64,000 bases of DNA from an uncultured Alphaproteobacteria bacterium (GCA_937924895.1 CALEYP010000050.1:17162-81161), one strand, 5' to 3'; shown: positions 54,643 through 63,835, counted from the stretch's first letter. The notes: generated by a model from the sequence alone, not told the origin. Numbers and translations are program-made.

Positions 54643-55131
54643 CTAATGATCCTCTTTGCCGCGGCTGCGGAAGCTGTCGAGTGACACAATCTCTGCTGAT
54701 GTTTCTTCTGCTGCCTCAGAAGACGCATCATCCATGATATCACCCTCATCGCTATCGCCTTCTTGCACATCAAATTGCAGCGAAAAACCAGCAGATCGGT
54801 CTCTAGATTGGGGGATTGCCGGATGAGGAATACCCAGTCGTTCTGGCTTTGCTGAGAATGAAAGTGTACCAGAAAAAGAGCGCTCTTCTACTTTTAAATC
54901 CCAATATTGATGCTGGAGGACAATCGTCAACTCATCGCCTTCGCCTTTGACAAGCTCAGGGTTCACTTCCACGCCATCATGCGTGGTTTTAAAGGTGATG
55001 TAAAAATGAGCTTCGCCTGGTAGGCCAGCATGTTCTGCGATAGCAAGCGCACCTCTTGTCACATTGCGCAACGAATCTTCAACCAACAGGTCATAATTAA
55101 TCCCTGTGGTCATTTGCTCATTATCAGACAT
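54643..55131 (-). CDS. sspB: SspB family ClpXP adaptor protein (alpha type)
   Basis: A 162-residue protein matching the alphaproteobacterial SspB. It begins INYDLLVEDSLRNVTRGALAIAEHAGLPGEAHFYITFKT and has the DELTIVLQHQYWDLKVEERSFSGTLSF core. A flexible acidic segment follows, then the SAEIVSLDSFRSRGKEDH tail, which in known SspB proteins tethers ClpX. The adaptor brings ssrA-tagged substrates to ClpXP. The ATG at 55131 has AGGAA upstream. The tmRNA gene that makes the tag lies directly upstream on the same strand. Confidence 0.9.
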   Translation of the reverse strand: MSDNEQMTTGINYDLLVEDSLRNVTRGALAIAEHAGLPGEAHFYITFKTTHDGVEVNPELVKGEGDELTIVLQHQYWDLKVEERSFSGTLSFSAKPERLGIPHPAIPQSRDRSAGFSLQFDVQEGDSDEGDIMDDASSEAAEETSAEIVSLDSFRSRGKEDH

Positions 55132-55166
55132 GTGGCTTCCTATCATTGCACAAAGATAAAATCAGT

Positions 55167-55496
55167 GGAACGCTTCTGTTGCCAGGTGCGTTCCGAACCC
55201 CGCCTAACCGAGCTCAAGCGGAAAGGACTTTAAAGTGGTTTTTGTGGCCGCATTAAGCAGCAACAGCAACCGGAGCAGTGTTGTCATTTGCAACTACTAC
55301 ATGGCCCGATATCGGCGGATACCATACCGAACGAAGACACAGCCTTTACTACATGCGTCGATCCTATTTCGCCCCCATAATAAGCTGCAATGCCTAGTCG
55401 GTATTGCATCAAAAAATGGTGGAGGCGCCGGGTACCGCCCCCGGGTCCGCTCTGCTTATTTCACTGCATGTTTATCGTCATAGTCAGTTTCCTGAC
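55167..55496 (-). ncRNA. ssrA: Two-piece (circularly permuted) tmRNA
   Basis: Read on the minus strand, the gene has the permuted order seen in alphaproteobacteria. An acceptor piece ends CGGTACCCGGCGCCTCCACCA with the 3' CCA encoded at 55417. An intervening segment of about 40 bases follows. The coding piece begins GGGGGCGAAATAGGATCGAC at 55376, and its 5' end pairs with CGCCTCC of the acceptor. The tag frame runs from GCA at 55291 to TAA at 55253 and reads ANDNTAPVAVAA. tmRNA rescues stalled ribosomes and tags the nascent protein for degradation. A promoter-like TATATT lies at 55508-55503. A hairpin at 55167-55194 (GGAACGC/GCGTTCC) marks the 3' end. The outer boundaries are approximate. Confidence 0.95.
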
Positions 55497-55613
55497 ATCT
55501 ACAATATAGGCATAAGGCGGCCGATTTGCCAGCCTTTTCACATGTCATTTCGCTGGATTATTCGCCTGTCTTATGGCTAAGTAAGGGGGGATTTGCAGTA
55601 AGAAGGATAAATG

Positions 55614-56408
55614 ATGAAGCAATATTTAGATTTGCTTGAATTAGTTATGCGAGACGGCGTTGATAGGGATGATCGCACGGGCACAGGGACGCGTGCTATT
55701 TTCGGTCATCAAATGCGGTTTGACTTGGCGCAAGGTTTTCCCCTTCTGACAACAAAAAAGCTCCATATTCGCTCAATCATTCATGAATTATTATGGTTTG
55801 TGAGAGGGGATACGAACATTCGCTATTTGCAGGATAATGGCGTGACGATATGGGATGAATGGGCCGATGAAAATGGTGATCTTGGCCCCGTCTATGGCAA
55901 GCAATGGCGGCGATGGGAGGGGCCTGACGGTGCTGAAATTGACCAGCTAGGCCAGCTTGTTGAGATGATTAAGACAAATCCAGATTCGCGGCGGCTTATG
56001 CTATCAGCTTGGAATCCGGCAGATGTGCCATCCATGGCTTTGCCGCCCTGTCACTGCTTGATGCAGTTTCAGGTGGCCAATGGCGCTTTATCTTGCCAGC
56101 TCTATCAACGATCAGCCGATATATTTTTAGGTGTTCCCTTCAATATCGCATCTTATGCGTTGCTCACCCATATGATTGCGCATGTCACGGGCTTGAAGGT
56201 AGGGCATTTTGTACATAGCCTGGGCGATGCGCATATTTATCACAATCATTTTGATCAGGTAAAAGAACAGCTGACACGCCAACCAGGCCCATTACCTCAC
56301 TTACATCTTCATAATCCCCCTGACCGTCTTGAAGACTTTACCTTTGAGACATTTGAAATAACTAATTATGAAGCGGCGCCGAACATCAAAGCGCCTATCG
56401 CAGTGTAA
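55614..56408 (+). CDS. thyA: Thymidylate synthase
   Basis: The 264-residue enzyme, the same length as the E. coli protein, makes dTMP from dUMP with methylene-tetrahydrofolate. The catalytic Cys146 is in ALPPCHCLMQF, with RTGTGTRAIFGHQMRFDL at the N-terminus and the dUMP-binding RSADIFLGVPFNIASYALL and DAHIYHNH. The ATG at 55614 fits this length; another ATG precedes it at 55611. It is followed by folA, so both halves of the thymidylate cycle are together. Confidence 0.96.
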   Translation: MKQYLDLLELVMRDGVDRDDRTGTGTRAIFGHQMRFDLAQGFPLLTTKKLHIRSIIHELLWFVRGDTNIRYLQDNGVTIWDEWADENGDLGPVYGKQWRRWEGPDGAEIDQLGQLVEMIKTNPDSRRLMLSAWNPADVPSMALPPCHCLMQFQVANGALSCQLYQRSADIFLGVPFNIASYALLTHMIAHVTGLKVGHFVHSLGDAHIYHNHFDQVKEQLTRQPGPLPHLHLHNPPDRLEDFTFETFEITNYEAAPNIKAPIAV

Positions 56409-56418
56409 AGACAAAGAG

Positions 56419-56943
56419 ATGAGTATGACATCTTCGACAAGTTTGGTGGCAGTGGTCGCCATGGCATCTAATCGTGTCATTGGTGATGGTGATGATCTCT
56501 TATGGCATTTGCCAGGTGATTTGAAACGTGTCAAAGCGCTAACGATGGGGTGTCCTCTGATTATGGGGCGTAAAACATGGGACTCAATTGGCCGGCCATT
56601 GCCAGGGCGCGCATCAATCGTCATGACCCGCAATCAAGACTGGCACGCAGAGGGCGCCATTGCTGTATCCTCTCTTGAAGAGGCGCTTGCCGAGGCGCGC
56701 CGATGGCTAGCGGCGCAAGATGGCGATGAAAACCGGATAATATTATTTGGCGGAGGGCAGATTTACGAGGCAGGCCTGCCACACTGTGATGCGATTGAAC
56801 TGACAGAAGTCGATTTAGCGCCAGACGGTCCTGCCACGTTTCCTGACCTTAATCTTGCTGAATGGCAAGAGGTTAGTCGTGAGGAAGTGACTGGCACAGA
56901 TGATGTGCCAGCCCACCGTTTTTTACGCTATGAGCGCGTCTAG
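56419..56943 (+). CDS. folA: Dihydrofolate reductase
   Basis: A 174-residue DHFR that regenerates tetrahydrofolate from dihydrofolate using NADPH. It shows VAVVAMASNRVIGDGDDLLWHLPGDLKRVK (the Asp of the folate site is LWHLPGDLKR region), LIMGRKTWDSIGRPLPGR, and IILFGGGQIYEAGLPHCDAIELTEV. The ATG at 56419 or 56425 is the likely start; the open frame further upstream overlaps thyA. It begins about ten bases after thyA. Confidence 0.95.
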   Translation: MSMTSSTSLVAVVAMASNRVIGDGDDLLWHLPGDLKRVKALTMGCPLIMGRKTWDSIGRPLPGRASIVMTRNQDWHAEGAIAVSSLEEALAEARRWLAAQDGDENRIILFGGGQIYEAGLPHCDAIELTEVDLAPDGPATFPDLNLAEWQEVSREEVTGTDDVPAHRFLRYERV

Positions 56944-56957
56944 CGTCTTTTCACGTC

Positions 56958-58049
56958 CTATTGAAACGTAATTGTTGGCCCCGTTTGCTTAACGGCATCA
57001 AGGCCTGCCAATATCTGATCAGCGATTGACAGGTAACTTGCAGCCTGGGGGCTGTCAGGCGCGCTAGCAACAATAGGTGTGCCCGCATCAGATGTTTCCC
57101 TGATAACCATTTGCAGTGGTATTTCGCCCAAAAATGGCATGCCAAGTGATTCCGCTTCTTGACGCGCGCCACCATGGCCAAAAATATCGGATTGCGTGCC
57201 GCATGAGGGGCAGATGAAATGGCTCATATTCTCAATCAGCCCCAACACAGGCACATTTACTTTCAAGAACATGTTTAGTCCCTTGCGTGCGTCAATCAGC
57301 GCCAAATCTTGCGGTGTTGATACAATCACAGCCCCCGCTAATTCAGCACGCTGGGATAAGGATAATTGGGCGTCCCCCGTGCCAGGTGGCATGTCGATGA
57401 TCAAAACATCTAAGCCGTCCCATGCGACATCTTTCAACATTTGCTCAATCGCACTCATGACCATGGGGCCGCGCCATATAGTCGGTGCGGCTTCTTCAAC
57501 CAAATAGCCAATAGACATGGTTTGCAGCCCCCAGGCTTCAATGGGCAGCAATTTTTTATCTTTGGTTTGCGGTTTGACATTCTGGCCAATCAGGCGTGGT
57601 AAAGAGGGGCCGTAAATATCAGCATCCAAAATACCAACGGTTAGCCCCTTTGCCTTCATCGCTAATGCAAGGTTGACAGAGGTTGTGGATTTCCCCACAC
57701 CGCCCTTGCCAGAGGCCACAGCAATAATATGAGTGGCAGGCTTATGCATCGCGCCTTGCTGCGGTGGTTGCGCGGCAGGGGCTTTCTCAGGAGTCGCTTG
57801 ATTATGTGCGGTTATCATCACAGTGGCAGTCAGTGCTGACGTCTGATCAAGAATAGCGGCTTCCACGCTATCTTTGATCTCTTTGGCTTTGCTTCCAAGG
57901 GCAGGGTCAATTTCAATTGTCAGGCCTACATGACCCTCTTTGACGATTATGCCGGATAAATTTTGTTTGCCAAAAAGGGACGTTCCGCCCTGTTTTGCAG
58001 CGCTTAATGCTGATTCAATGATTTTTTCTTGATCTAATTGGCCTGTCAT
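56958..58049 (-). CDS. Mrp/ApbC family iron-sulfur carrier ATPase
   Basis: The 363-residue protein has an N-terminal FeS-assembly-type domain (DUF59-like, residues 1-80), a Pro/Gln-rich linker, and a P-loop domain with SGKGGVGKST (113-122). The DVLIIDMPPGTGDAQ block and the Cys pair ICPSCGTQSDIF (about residue 268) are also typical. Such proteins bind and transfer an Fe-S cluster. It converges on folA, with 14 bases between the stops. Confidence 0.93.
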   Translation of the reverse strand: MTGQLDQEKIIESALSAAKQGGTSLFGKQNLSGIIVKEGHVGLTIEIDPALGSKAKEIKDSVEAAILDQTSALTATVMITAHNQATPEKAPAAQPPQQGAMHKPATHIIAVASGKGGVGKSTTSVNLALAMKAKGLTVGILDADIYGPSLPRLIGQNVKPQTKDKKLLPIEAWGLQTMSIGYLVEEAAPTIWRGPMVMSAIEQMLKDVAWDGLDVLIIDMPPGTGDAQLSLSQRAELAGAVIVSTPQDLALIDARKGLNMFLKVNVPVLGLIENMSHFICPSCGTQSDIFGHGGARQEAESLGMPFLGEIPLQMVIRETSDAGTPIVASAPDSPQAASYLSIADQILAGLDAVKQTGPTITFQ

Positions 58050-58196
58050 TCTTGAATTTTCCGTCTAGAGGTCAAATATCTTGTAGGTGATATCTATCAA
58101 ATAGGGACGAACTTGCAACCCGCAAGGTAGTTGTTAAGATAGACAGTAAATTTCGTCTGAATAGTCTTTTTGCCAATAATGATTAAGGAGAGGCAT

Positions 58197-59315
58197 ATGC
58201 CCTGGAATAATCAAGGTGGGGGTAATAACCAAGGCCCTTGGGGCGGCGGCCCGCAGAAGCCGGGCGGTCAGAACCCATGGGGGTCTGGTCAAGGTCCGCA
58301 ACCGCCACGTCCACCAGAGATTGATAAATTAATGTCTGATATGAAGCGTCGCTATGGCAGCTTTATGCCAGGCGGTGGAAAATCTGGTCGTGCCATCATT
58401 TTGCTCATCATTTTGCTAATTGGCGGATGGGCTTTGACAGGCTTCTACCGGGTGAATGCACAGCAGCAAGGTGTTGTTTTGCGCTTTGGTGAGTGGGTGC
58501 GTACCACATCTCCTGGTCTGCATTATCATTTGCCATCACCGATTGAAACTGTGCTGACGCCAGAGGTCACACGAGAAAATCGTCTTGAGATTGGCTTTAG
58601 AGACATCCAAGGTCGTTCTGCAGCGCGGCGTGACATTGCCGATGAATCACAGATGATTACCGGCGATGAAAATATCGTCGATATTGATTTTGTGGTGTTT
58701 TGGCGTATCGCCGATGCTGGCGCTTACCTCTTCAACCTTGCTGACCCTGATGAGACCATTAAGGTGGCAGCTGAGGCTGTGATGCGTGAGATTATTGGGC
58801 AGACTGCTATCCAAACGGTACTAACTGAAGGGCGTCAAAATGTGCAGATTTCTGTGCGGCAGAAGCTCCAAGACTTGCTTGATGAATATAAAGCAGGGGT
58901 CAGAGTACGCGAAGTACAGCTTTTGGCGGTTGACCCGCCAGCAGACGTGATTGATGCCTTTAATGATGTGCAGCGTGCGCGTCAGGATAGGGACCGTCTG
59001 AAAAACGAAGCGGAAGCATTCCGTAATGATGTTGTGCCACGTGCCCGTGGTGAAGCAGCCAAGCTGATTGCTGAAGCTGAAGCCTACTCGCAAGAAGTGG
59101 TGAATAGAGCAGAGGGTGATGCCTCTCGCTTCGACCAGGTGTATGAGGCCTACAAGGTCAACCCGAAGGTTACGAAAGAACGCATCTACATTGAGACCAT
59201 CGAGGGTGTATTCTCGAATATTGAGAAAATCATTATTGATGATGAAGGCGGCGGCGTCGTGCCATATCTACCATTACAAGAGCTAAAGCGCTCTAGCGGA
59301 GAGGGGCAAAACTGA
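58197..59315 (+). CDS. hflK: HflK, membrane SPFH protein of the FtsH-regulating complex
   Basis: The 372-residue protein has a Gly/Asn/Pro-rich N-terminal 60 residues, one membrane helix (about residues 67-86) and the SPFH/band-7 domain. Typical pieces are GVVLRFGEWVRTTSPGLHYHLPSPIE, EDxxQMITGDENIVDIDFVVFWRI and VREVQLLAVDPPADVIDAFNDVQRARQDRDRLKNEAEA. With HflC it forms a large membrane complex around the FtsH protease. The ATG at 58197 follows AGGAG; an in-frame upstream ATG lies outside the family length. One-base overlap (TGATG) with hflC shows coupling. Confidence 0.94.
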   Translation: MPWNNQGGGNNQGPWGGGPQKPGGQNPWGSGQGPQPPRPPEIDKLMSDMKRRYGSFMPGGGKSGRAIILLIILLIGGWALTGFYRVNAQQQGVVLRFGEWVRTTSPGLHYHLPSPIETVLTPEVTRENRLEIGFRDIQGRSAARRDIADESQMITGDENIVDIDFVVFWRIADAGAYLFNLADPDETIKVAAEAVMREIIGQTAIQTVLTEGRQNVQISVRQKLQDLLDEYKAGVRVREVQLLAVDPPADVIDAFNDVQRARQDRDRLKNEAEAFRNDVVPRARGEAAKLIAEAEAYSQEVVNRAEGDASRFDQVYEAYKVNPKVTKERIYIETIEGVFSNIEKIIIDDEGGGVVPYLPLQELKRSSGEGQN

Positions 59316-60187
59316 TGAAACTAACACGTAATATCGGTATTATTGCCGTCATTTTGATTGTCTTGGGTCTGATTTCATCTGTATTTACAGTAAATCAACG
59401 CCAACAGGCTTTGGTGCTTCAGTTCGGTGAGCCAAAGCGTATTATCCAAGAGCCAGGCCTCGCCTTTAAAGTGCCGTTTATTCAAGACGTCATGTATTAT
59501 GAAAAGCGCGTTCTGAGCTTGATCCCGCAAGATGCTGAAGAAGTCATCTTAGCTGACCAGAAGCGTTTGCAGGTTGATGCCTATGCCCGCTATCGCATCA
59601 TGGACCCGCTTTTGTTCTTCCAAACAGTGCGCAATGAAATCGGGGCGCGGGCTCGCTTGGAATCAATCATTGATTCATCGGTGCGTCGTGTGCTTGGTGG
59701 TGAAACACTAGGCTCTATCCTAACGGGTGAGCGCGAAGGCATTAACGGCTCTATTCGTGATGAGGTTGAAAATTCAGTCACAACACTCGGGATTGAAATC
59801 ATTGATGTGCGTTTGCGTCGCGCTGATTATCCTGAAGCCACGTCACAGAATATCTTTAACCGGATGAAATCTGAGCGTGAAAGAGAAGCGCGTGAGTTCC
59901 GTGCGACAGGTGAAGAAGAAGCGCAAAAGATCAGAGCGGACGCAGAGAAAACAAGAACTGTGATCTTGGCGGAAGCGCGCAAAGAATCTCAGGATTTGCG
60001 TGGTCAAGGCGATAGCCAAGCCATTCGGATCTATGCTGATAGCTTTGGTCAAGATGAAGAGTTCTTCTCATTCTACCGGTCAATGGAAGCCTATCAGAAG
60101 TCAATCGGCGAGGGGCCTACATCAATGGTGCTCTCACCAGACAGCAGCTTCTTCCGCTTCTTTAAAGATAAGGATGGGGTTCAATAA
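59315..60187 (+). CDS. hflC: HflC, membrane SPFH protein of the FtsH-regulating complex
   Basis: A 290-residue partner of HflK. It has an N-terminal membrane helix (about residues 7-23), the SPFH domain (QALVLQFGEPKRIIQEPGLAFKVPFIQDVMYYEKRVL), and a long Glu/Arg-rich helical region (SEREREAREFRATGEEEAQKIRADAEK), ending near a short hydrophobic C-terminus. It acts with HflK in the membrane to modulate FtsH. A strong terminator follows. Confidence 0.94.
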   Translation: MKLTRNIGIIAVILIVLGLISSVFTVNQRQQALVLQFGEPKRIIQEPGLAFKVPFIQDVMYYEKRVLSLIPQDAEEVILADQKRLQVDAYARYRIMDPLLFFQTVRNEIGARARLESIIDSSVRRVLGGETLGSILTGEREGINGSIRDEVENSVTTLGIEIIDVRLRRADYPEATSQNIFNRMKSEREREAREFRATGEEEAQKIRADAEKTRTVILAEARKESQDLRGQGDSQAIRIYADSFGQDEEFFSFYRSMEAYQKSIGEGPTSMVLSPDSSFFRFFKDKDGVQ

Positions 60188-60206
60188 CCATCCCACCATG
60201 TAACAA

Positions 60207-60243
60207 AAACGGCAGGAGCATGCCTAGATCCTGCCGTTTTTTT
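60207..60243 (+). terminator. Rho-independent terminator after hflC
   Basis: AAACGGCAGGA and TCCTGCCGTTT form an 11-base stem followed by TTTTTT. It ends the hflKC transcript before degP. Confidence 0.95.
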
Positions 60244-60279
60244 GCCTCTAAATGAGCATAACAAATCTGTAACACCATA

Positions 60280-60319
60280 AATGCCATATAAGATTCATCA
60301 CCACGTGATGGCTGGCATT
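60280..60319. promoter_or_regulatory. Nested inverted repeats in the degP upstream region
   Basis: CATCAC-N3-GTGATG (60296-60310) is a perfect inverted repeat, flanked by AATGCCA (60280-60286) and TGGCATT (60313-60319). It lies 44 bases before the degP ATG and could be an operator or a leader hairpin. The regulator is unknown. Confidence 0.4.
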
Positions 60320-60353
60320 TATTTTAACAAAACGTGATGCGAAGGATTTTTCG

Positions 60354-61838
60354 ATGCACATGTTCAAGACAAAAACACAAATTAACTCCCCGCAAACAGC
60401 GCGTGCCACACAGCGTCATTTTGTGCCTTTTACTATGATTTTAGCCTTTGCCGCGATGATTGTGCTAACAGCGACACAGGCCTTTGCCCGGCCTGATAGC
60501 TTTGCTGACCTAGCAGAGCGTTTATCACCGGCGGTAGTCAATATTTCAACCACTACAATTGTGCGTTCTGGTGGTGGCAACCGTGATTTGCCACAATTCC
60601 CAGAAGGCTCTCCTTTTGAAGATTTTTTCAAGGATTTTGGAGATAGAGACCAGACAAGACGTGCGCAATCACTCGGGTCTGGCTTCATTATTGATGCCGC
60701 AGGTATCGTTGTCACAAACGCCCATGTGGTTGAGAATGCTGAGCAAATCACTCTGTATCTTGCCAATGAAGAAACCTACGAAGCTGAGGTCATTGGTCGT
60801 GACGCGAAAACAGATATCGCGGTGTTGAAATTTGATCCAAAGGGGGATGAGATTACAGCTGTTGAATTTGGCAATTCAGACGAGCTTCGCGTTGGTGATT
60901 GGGTGCTTGCGATTGGTAACCCGTTTGGCCTTGGTGGCACTGTCACGTCAGGTATTGTCTCAGCGCGTGGCCGTGATATCGGCTCAGGCCCATATGATGA
61001 TTACATCCAAACAGACGCGTCTATTAACCGTGGTAACTCAGGTGGCCCCCTCTTTGATATGGATGGGAAGGTCATTGGCATTAATACAGCTATCTTCTCG
61101 CAAACAGGCGGTTCTGTTGGGATTGGGTTTGCCATTTCATCCAATTTGGCAATGCAAGTGGTTGACCAGCTCGTTGAATATGGCCGGACAAGACGTGGCT
61201 GGCTCGGTGTCTTTATTCAAGAGGTCACAGAAGAGATTGCTGATAGCCTTGGTGTCGATGCAGCAGGTGCCCTTGTTTCGAATGTCAACGAAGATGGACC
61301 AGCAGATATAGCCGGCCTTGAAGCGGGCGATGTGATTATCCGCTTTGATGGCAAAGACATTGAAAAAATGCGTGATTTGCCGCGTATCGTCGCTGAAACG
61401 GATGTTGATGCGATGGTTGATGTCGTGATTATCCGCAACGGCGAAGAAGTAACATTACAGGTACGATTAGGTGAGCTAGAGCAAGCTGAGAATGGTGGCA
61501 AGCTTCTTGAAGCGCCAGCAGATGATGTGCGTGAGACCTTTACTGACCTTGGCTTTGCTGTAGAGCAGCTCAATGAAGAGCTTGCCGGTGAATATGGTCT
61601 CGAGGCTGATGAAAAGGCTGTCATCGTGACCGAGGTCGCACCTAACTCTCCAGCCGCTGAAAAAGGCTTGCAAGCCGGGGATGTGATTGTTCGCTTTGGC
61701 CAGAACCGTATTAGCACGGTAGAAGAGCTGCGCGCTGGCATCATGTCGGCGAAAGAGGCCGAACGCACCGGTGTCTTAATGCTGATACAACGTGAAGGGC
61801 AAAATCGGTTTATCCAAGTGCCATTCGCAAAGAACTAA
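60354..61838 (+). CDS. degP: DegP/HtrA-type periplasmic serine protease
   Basis: The 494-residue protein has a long signal peptide (hydrophobic residues 26-43, likely cleavage after AFA at 45). The chymotrypsin-like protease domain has His124 (TNAHVVE), Asp154 (AKTDIAVLKF) and Ser229 (RGNSGGPLFD), and two PDZ domains follow (about residues 270-370 and 395-490). It degrades or refolds misfolded periplasmic proteins. An inverted repeat lies in its upstream region. Confidence 0.95.
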   Translation: MHMFKTKTQINSPQTARATQRHFVPFTMILAFAAMIVLTATQAFARPDSFADLAERLSPAVVNISTTTIVRSGGGNRDLPQFPEGSPFEDFFKDFGDRDQTRRAQSLGSGFIIDAAGIVVTNAHVVENAEQITLYLANEETYEAEVIGRDAKTDIAVLKFDPKGDEITAVEFGNSDELRVGDWVLAIGNPFGLGGTVTSGIVSARGRDIGSGPYDDYIQTDASINRGNSGGPLFDMDGKVIGINTAIFSQTGGSVGIGFAISSNLAMQVVDQLVEYGRTRRGWLGVFIQEVTEEIADSLGVDAAGALVSNVNEDGPADIAGLEAGDVIIRFDGKDIEKMRDLPRIVAETDVDAMVDVVIIRNGEEVTLQVRLGELEQAENGGKLLEAPADDVRETFTDLGFAVEQLNEELAGEYGLEADEKAVIVTEVAPNSPAAEKGLQAGDVIVRFGQNRISTVEELRAGIMSAKEAERTGVLMLIQREGQNRFIQVPFAKN

Positions 61839-61839
61839 T

Positions 61840-61869
61840 AAAAAAGGGAGGCTTTGGCCTCCCTTTTTT
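61840..61869. terminator. Bidirectional terminator between degP and serB
   Basis: AAAAAAGGGAGGC and GCCTCCCTTTTTT form a perfect stem with a four-base loop. A-rich and T-rich flanks make it usable for degP on the plus strand and for the convergent serB on the minus strand. Confidence 0.95.
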
Positions 61870-61877
61870 CTTTGAGG

Positions 61878-62771
61878 CTAGCCGCTAATTTGACTTTCAT
61901 CATAGCCTTGTAGGAAGAGGCCGCCACAATGGGTCGAATGGTTCAATTGAACCGCTATTTTATCGCGGACAAGCGGTTTGCCCTGCCAAGCCACACCTAA
62001 CCCTGCTTTTGAAAGCATTGGGATATCATTGGCACCATCGCCAATTGTCATGACTTGATCGCTATCCAGCCAAAATTCACGCATCAGCTCATTCATAATT
62101 CTGACCTTGGCCTCACTATCCAAAATGGGCGTGGCAGGAATGCCTGCTAAAACATCACCATCTAGCAGTAACTCATTCGCATAATGCCCATCAAATGATA
62201 GCAGACCAGCAACATGCGCAGTCAAAAAGGTAAAACCGCCTGACACAAGGTAGCATCTGGCATCATGGGCCTTCATTGTCGTCACTAATTGTGAGGCGCC
62301 CTCAAAAACCGATGTATGAGAAATAACCTCATCGGTGAGGCTGGCAGGTTTGCCTCTGAGCATGGCAAGGCGTTCACGCAAAGCACCTGCAAAATCAATC
62401 TCGCCCGCCATGGCGCGTTTGGTAATCGCCTTAACCTCTGCGCCAATACCGGCGAATTCTGAGAGATCATCAAGGGATTCTGTGGTGATGATTGTGCTGT
62501 CCATGTCAGAAATCAGGAGGCGTTTCCGTTGCGGCGGCCTTGCCATCAGGTTTACGTCTATCTGATATCTATCTCCTATGTTGCGGAGATGGTGCTGGCT
62601 GTCTTGAAGGGGCGCTTCTATCTGTCCTGATGACAGCACCGCATACCCGAGATCAGCGGATTGAGAAAGTGTTTTTTCAATCGTTAAGTCTGTATCTGCA
62701 AGGATATGGTCAAGTCCTTCTTTGAAATGGGGGTTTCCTGGCCTTGTTGAACAGACTACAAAAACTTGCAT
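61878..62771 (-). CDS. serB: Phosphoserine phosphatase
   Basis: A 297-residue HAD-family phosphatase. The SerB motif I is SDMDSTIITTE (nucleophile Asp89, second Asp91), motif II is the Ser in YLVSGGFTFL, and motif IV is IGDGANDIPMLSKAGLGVAW. The N-terminal 75 residues form an extra domain. It removes phosphate from L-phosphoserine, the last step in serine synthesis. It is divergent from miaA, with only 29 bases between the starts. Confidence 0.95.
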   Translation of the reverse strand: MQVFVVCSTRPGNPHFKEGLDHILADTDLTIEKTLSQSADLGYAVLSSGQIEAPLQDSQHHLRNIGDRYQIDVNLMARPPQRKRLLISDMDSTIITTESLDDLSEFAGIGAEVKAITKRAMAGEIDFAGALRERLAMLRGKPASLTDEVISHTSVFEGASQLVTTMKAHDARCYLVSGGFTFLTAHVAGLLSFDGHYANELLLDGDVLAGIPATPILDSEAKVRIMNELMREFWLDSDQVMTIGDGANDIPMLSKAGLGVAWQGKPLVRDKIAVQLNHSTHCGGLFLQGYDESQISG

Positions 62772-62800
62772 GTCATCCTCACTTGTTTTAACTCACACTC

Positions 62801-63760
62801 ATGAACGAAGTGACATCCCCATTCATATTTGATCCGCAACACGATTTTATTATGGTTGCCGGCCCGACCGCTAGCGGCAAGTCGGCCCTTGCGATGGATA
62901 TAGCAAAAGCGATAGATGGGGTCATCATTAATGGTGACTCGATGCAGATTTATCGAGATTTGTCCGTTGTGACAGCTTGCCCATCCGCCGGTGATAAGAA
63001 GGCAATCCCGCATCGGCTCTATAATGTGCTGGATGGGGCTGATATGTGTTCTGTTGGAAAATGGCTTGATTACCTTCATCAGGAGGTTGTTACCATTCGA
63101 AGTTCTGGAAAGGTGCCAATTATTTGTGGCGGGACGGCTTTATACCTGAATGCCGCGCAGCATGGTATCTCAGCTATTCCTGATATTGATGCAACCCTCC
63201 ATGATGCGGTCATTGCAGAACATCGCCAGAAGGGCGGGGCTGCCATGCTAGAAGAATTAGCGCGCTTCGATGAGGCGCTTGCGTCACGCTTGTCGCCCGG
63301 AGATAGCCAGCGGATTACAAGAGCGATTGAGGTGTATCGTCAGACATCACGCCCGTTAAGTGAGTGGCAAAAAGATGCCCCGCAAGGGCAGCTTAGTGGC
63401 CATGCCTTTAACTTCACCGTATTGCCTGACCGAGATGAGCTCTATGAGCGGATTAATCAACGCTTTGCAATGATGTGGGAGGCAGGAGCCTTGCCAGAGG
63501 TTGAGCGTTTGTTGGCACGGGATCTGCCTGCCTCAGCCCCTGTGATGAAAGCAGTGGGTGTGCCGCAAATTGCCGCCTATCTCGCAGGTGAGATGACAGA
63601 GGAAGAGGCGATTGCGGATGCCGCTATGCAATCCCGCCGCTATGCCAAGCGCCAATTTACCTTCTTTCGGAATAATTTTATAACAAATTATGAATTTTCA
63701 GAGTTATATTCGACAAGAGATGATTTAGAATTCTTTTCGAAAATTTTGTTTTCGGCTTGA
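62801..63760 (+). CDS. miaA: tRNA dimethylallyltransferase
   Basis: The 319-residue enzyme adds dimethylallyl to A37 of tRNAs that read codons starting with U. It has the P-loop VAGPTASGKSALA (residues 19-31), the GDSMQIYRDLSVVTA block, the PHRLYNVLDG segment, CGGTALYLNAA, and FNFTVLPDRDELYERINQRF in the C-terminal part. It ends with the expected C-terminal helices (RRYAKRQFTFFRN). The next gene is ilvB. Confidence 0.95.
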   Translation: MNEVTSPFIFDPQHDFIMVAGPTASGKSALAMDIAKAIDGVIINGDSMQIYRDLSVVTACPSAGDKKAIPHRLYNVLDGADMCSVGKWLDYLHQEVVTIRSSGKVPIICGGTALYLNAAQHGISAIPDIDATLHDAVIAEHRQKGGAAMLEELARFDEALASRLSPGDSQRITRAIEVYRQTSRPLSEWQKDAPQGQLSGHAFNFTVLPDRDELYERINQRFAMMWEAGALPEVERLLARDLPASAPVMKAVGVPQIAAYLAGEMTEEEAIADAAMQSRRYAKRQFTFFRNNFITNYEFSELYSTRDDLEFFSKILFSA

Positions 63761-63835
63761 CATAAGCCAGCTGCCTCGCTAGAAAAATCCAAGAGATTGG
63801 CGGGTTTCCGCAGAAAATTGATAAGGTTACGTCTG

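Noticed and set aside
55235..55483. An 82-residue open frame on the plus strand
   Set aside because: It lies inside the tmRNA gene on the opposite strand and has no recognisable protein family or ribosome site.
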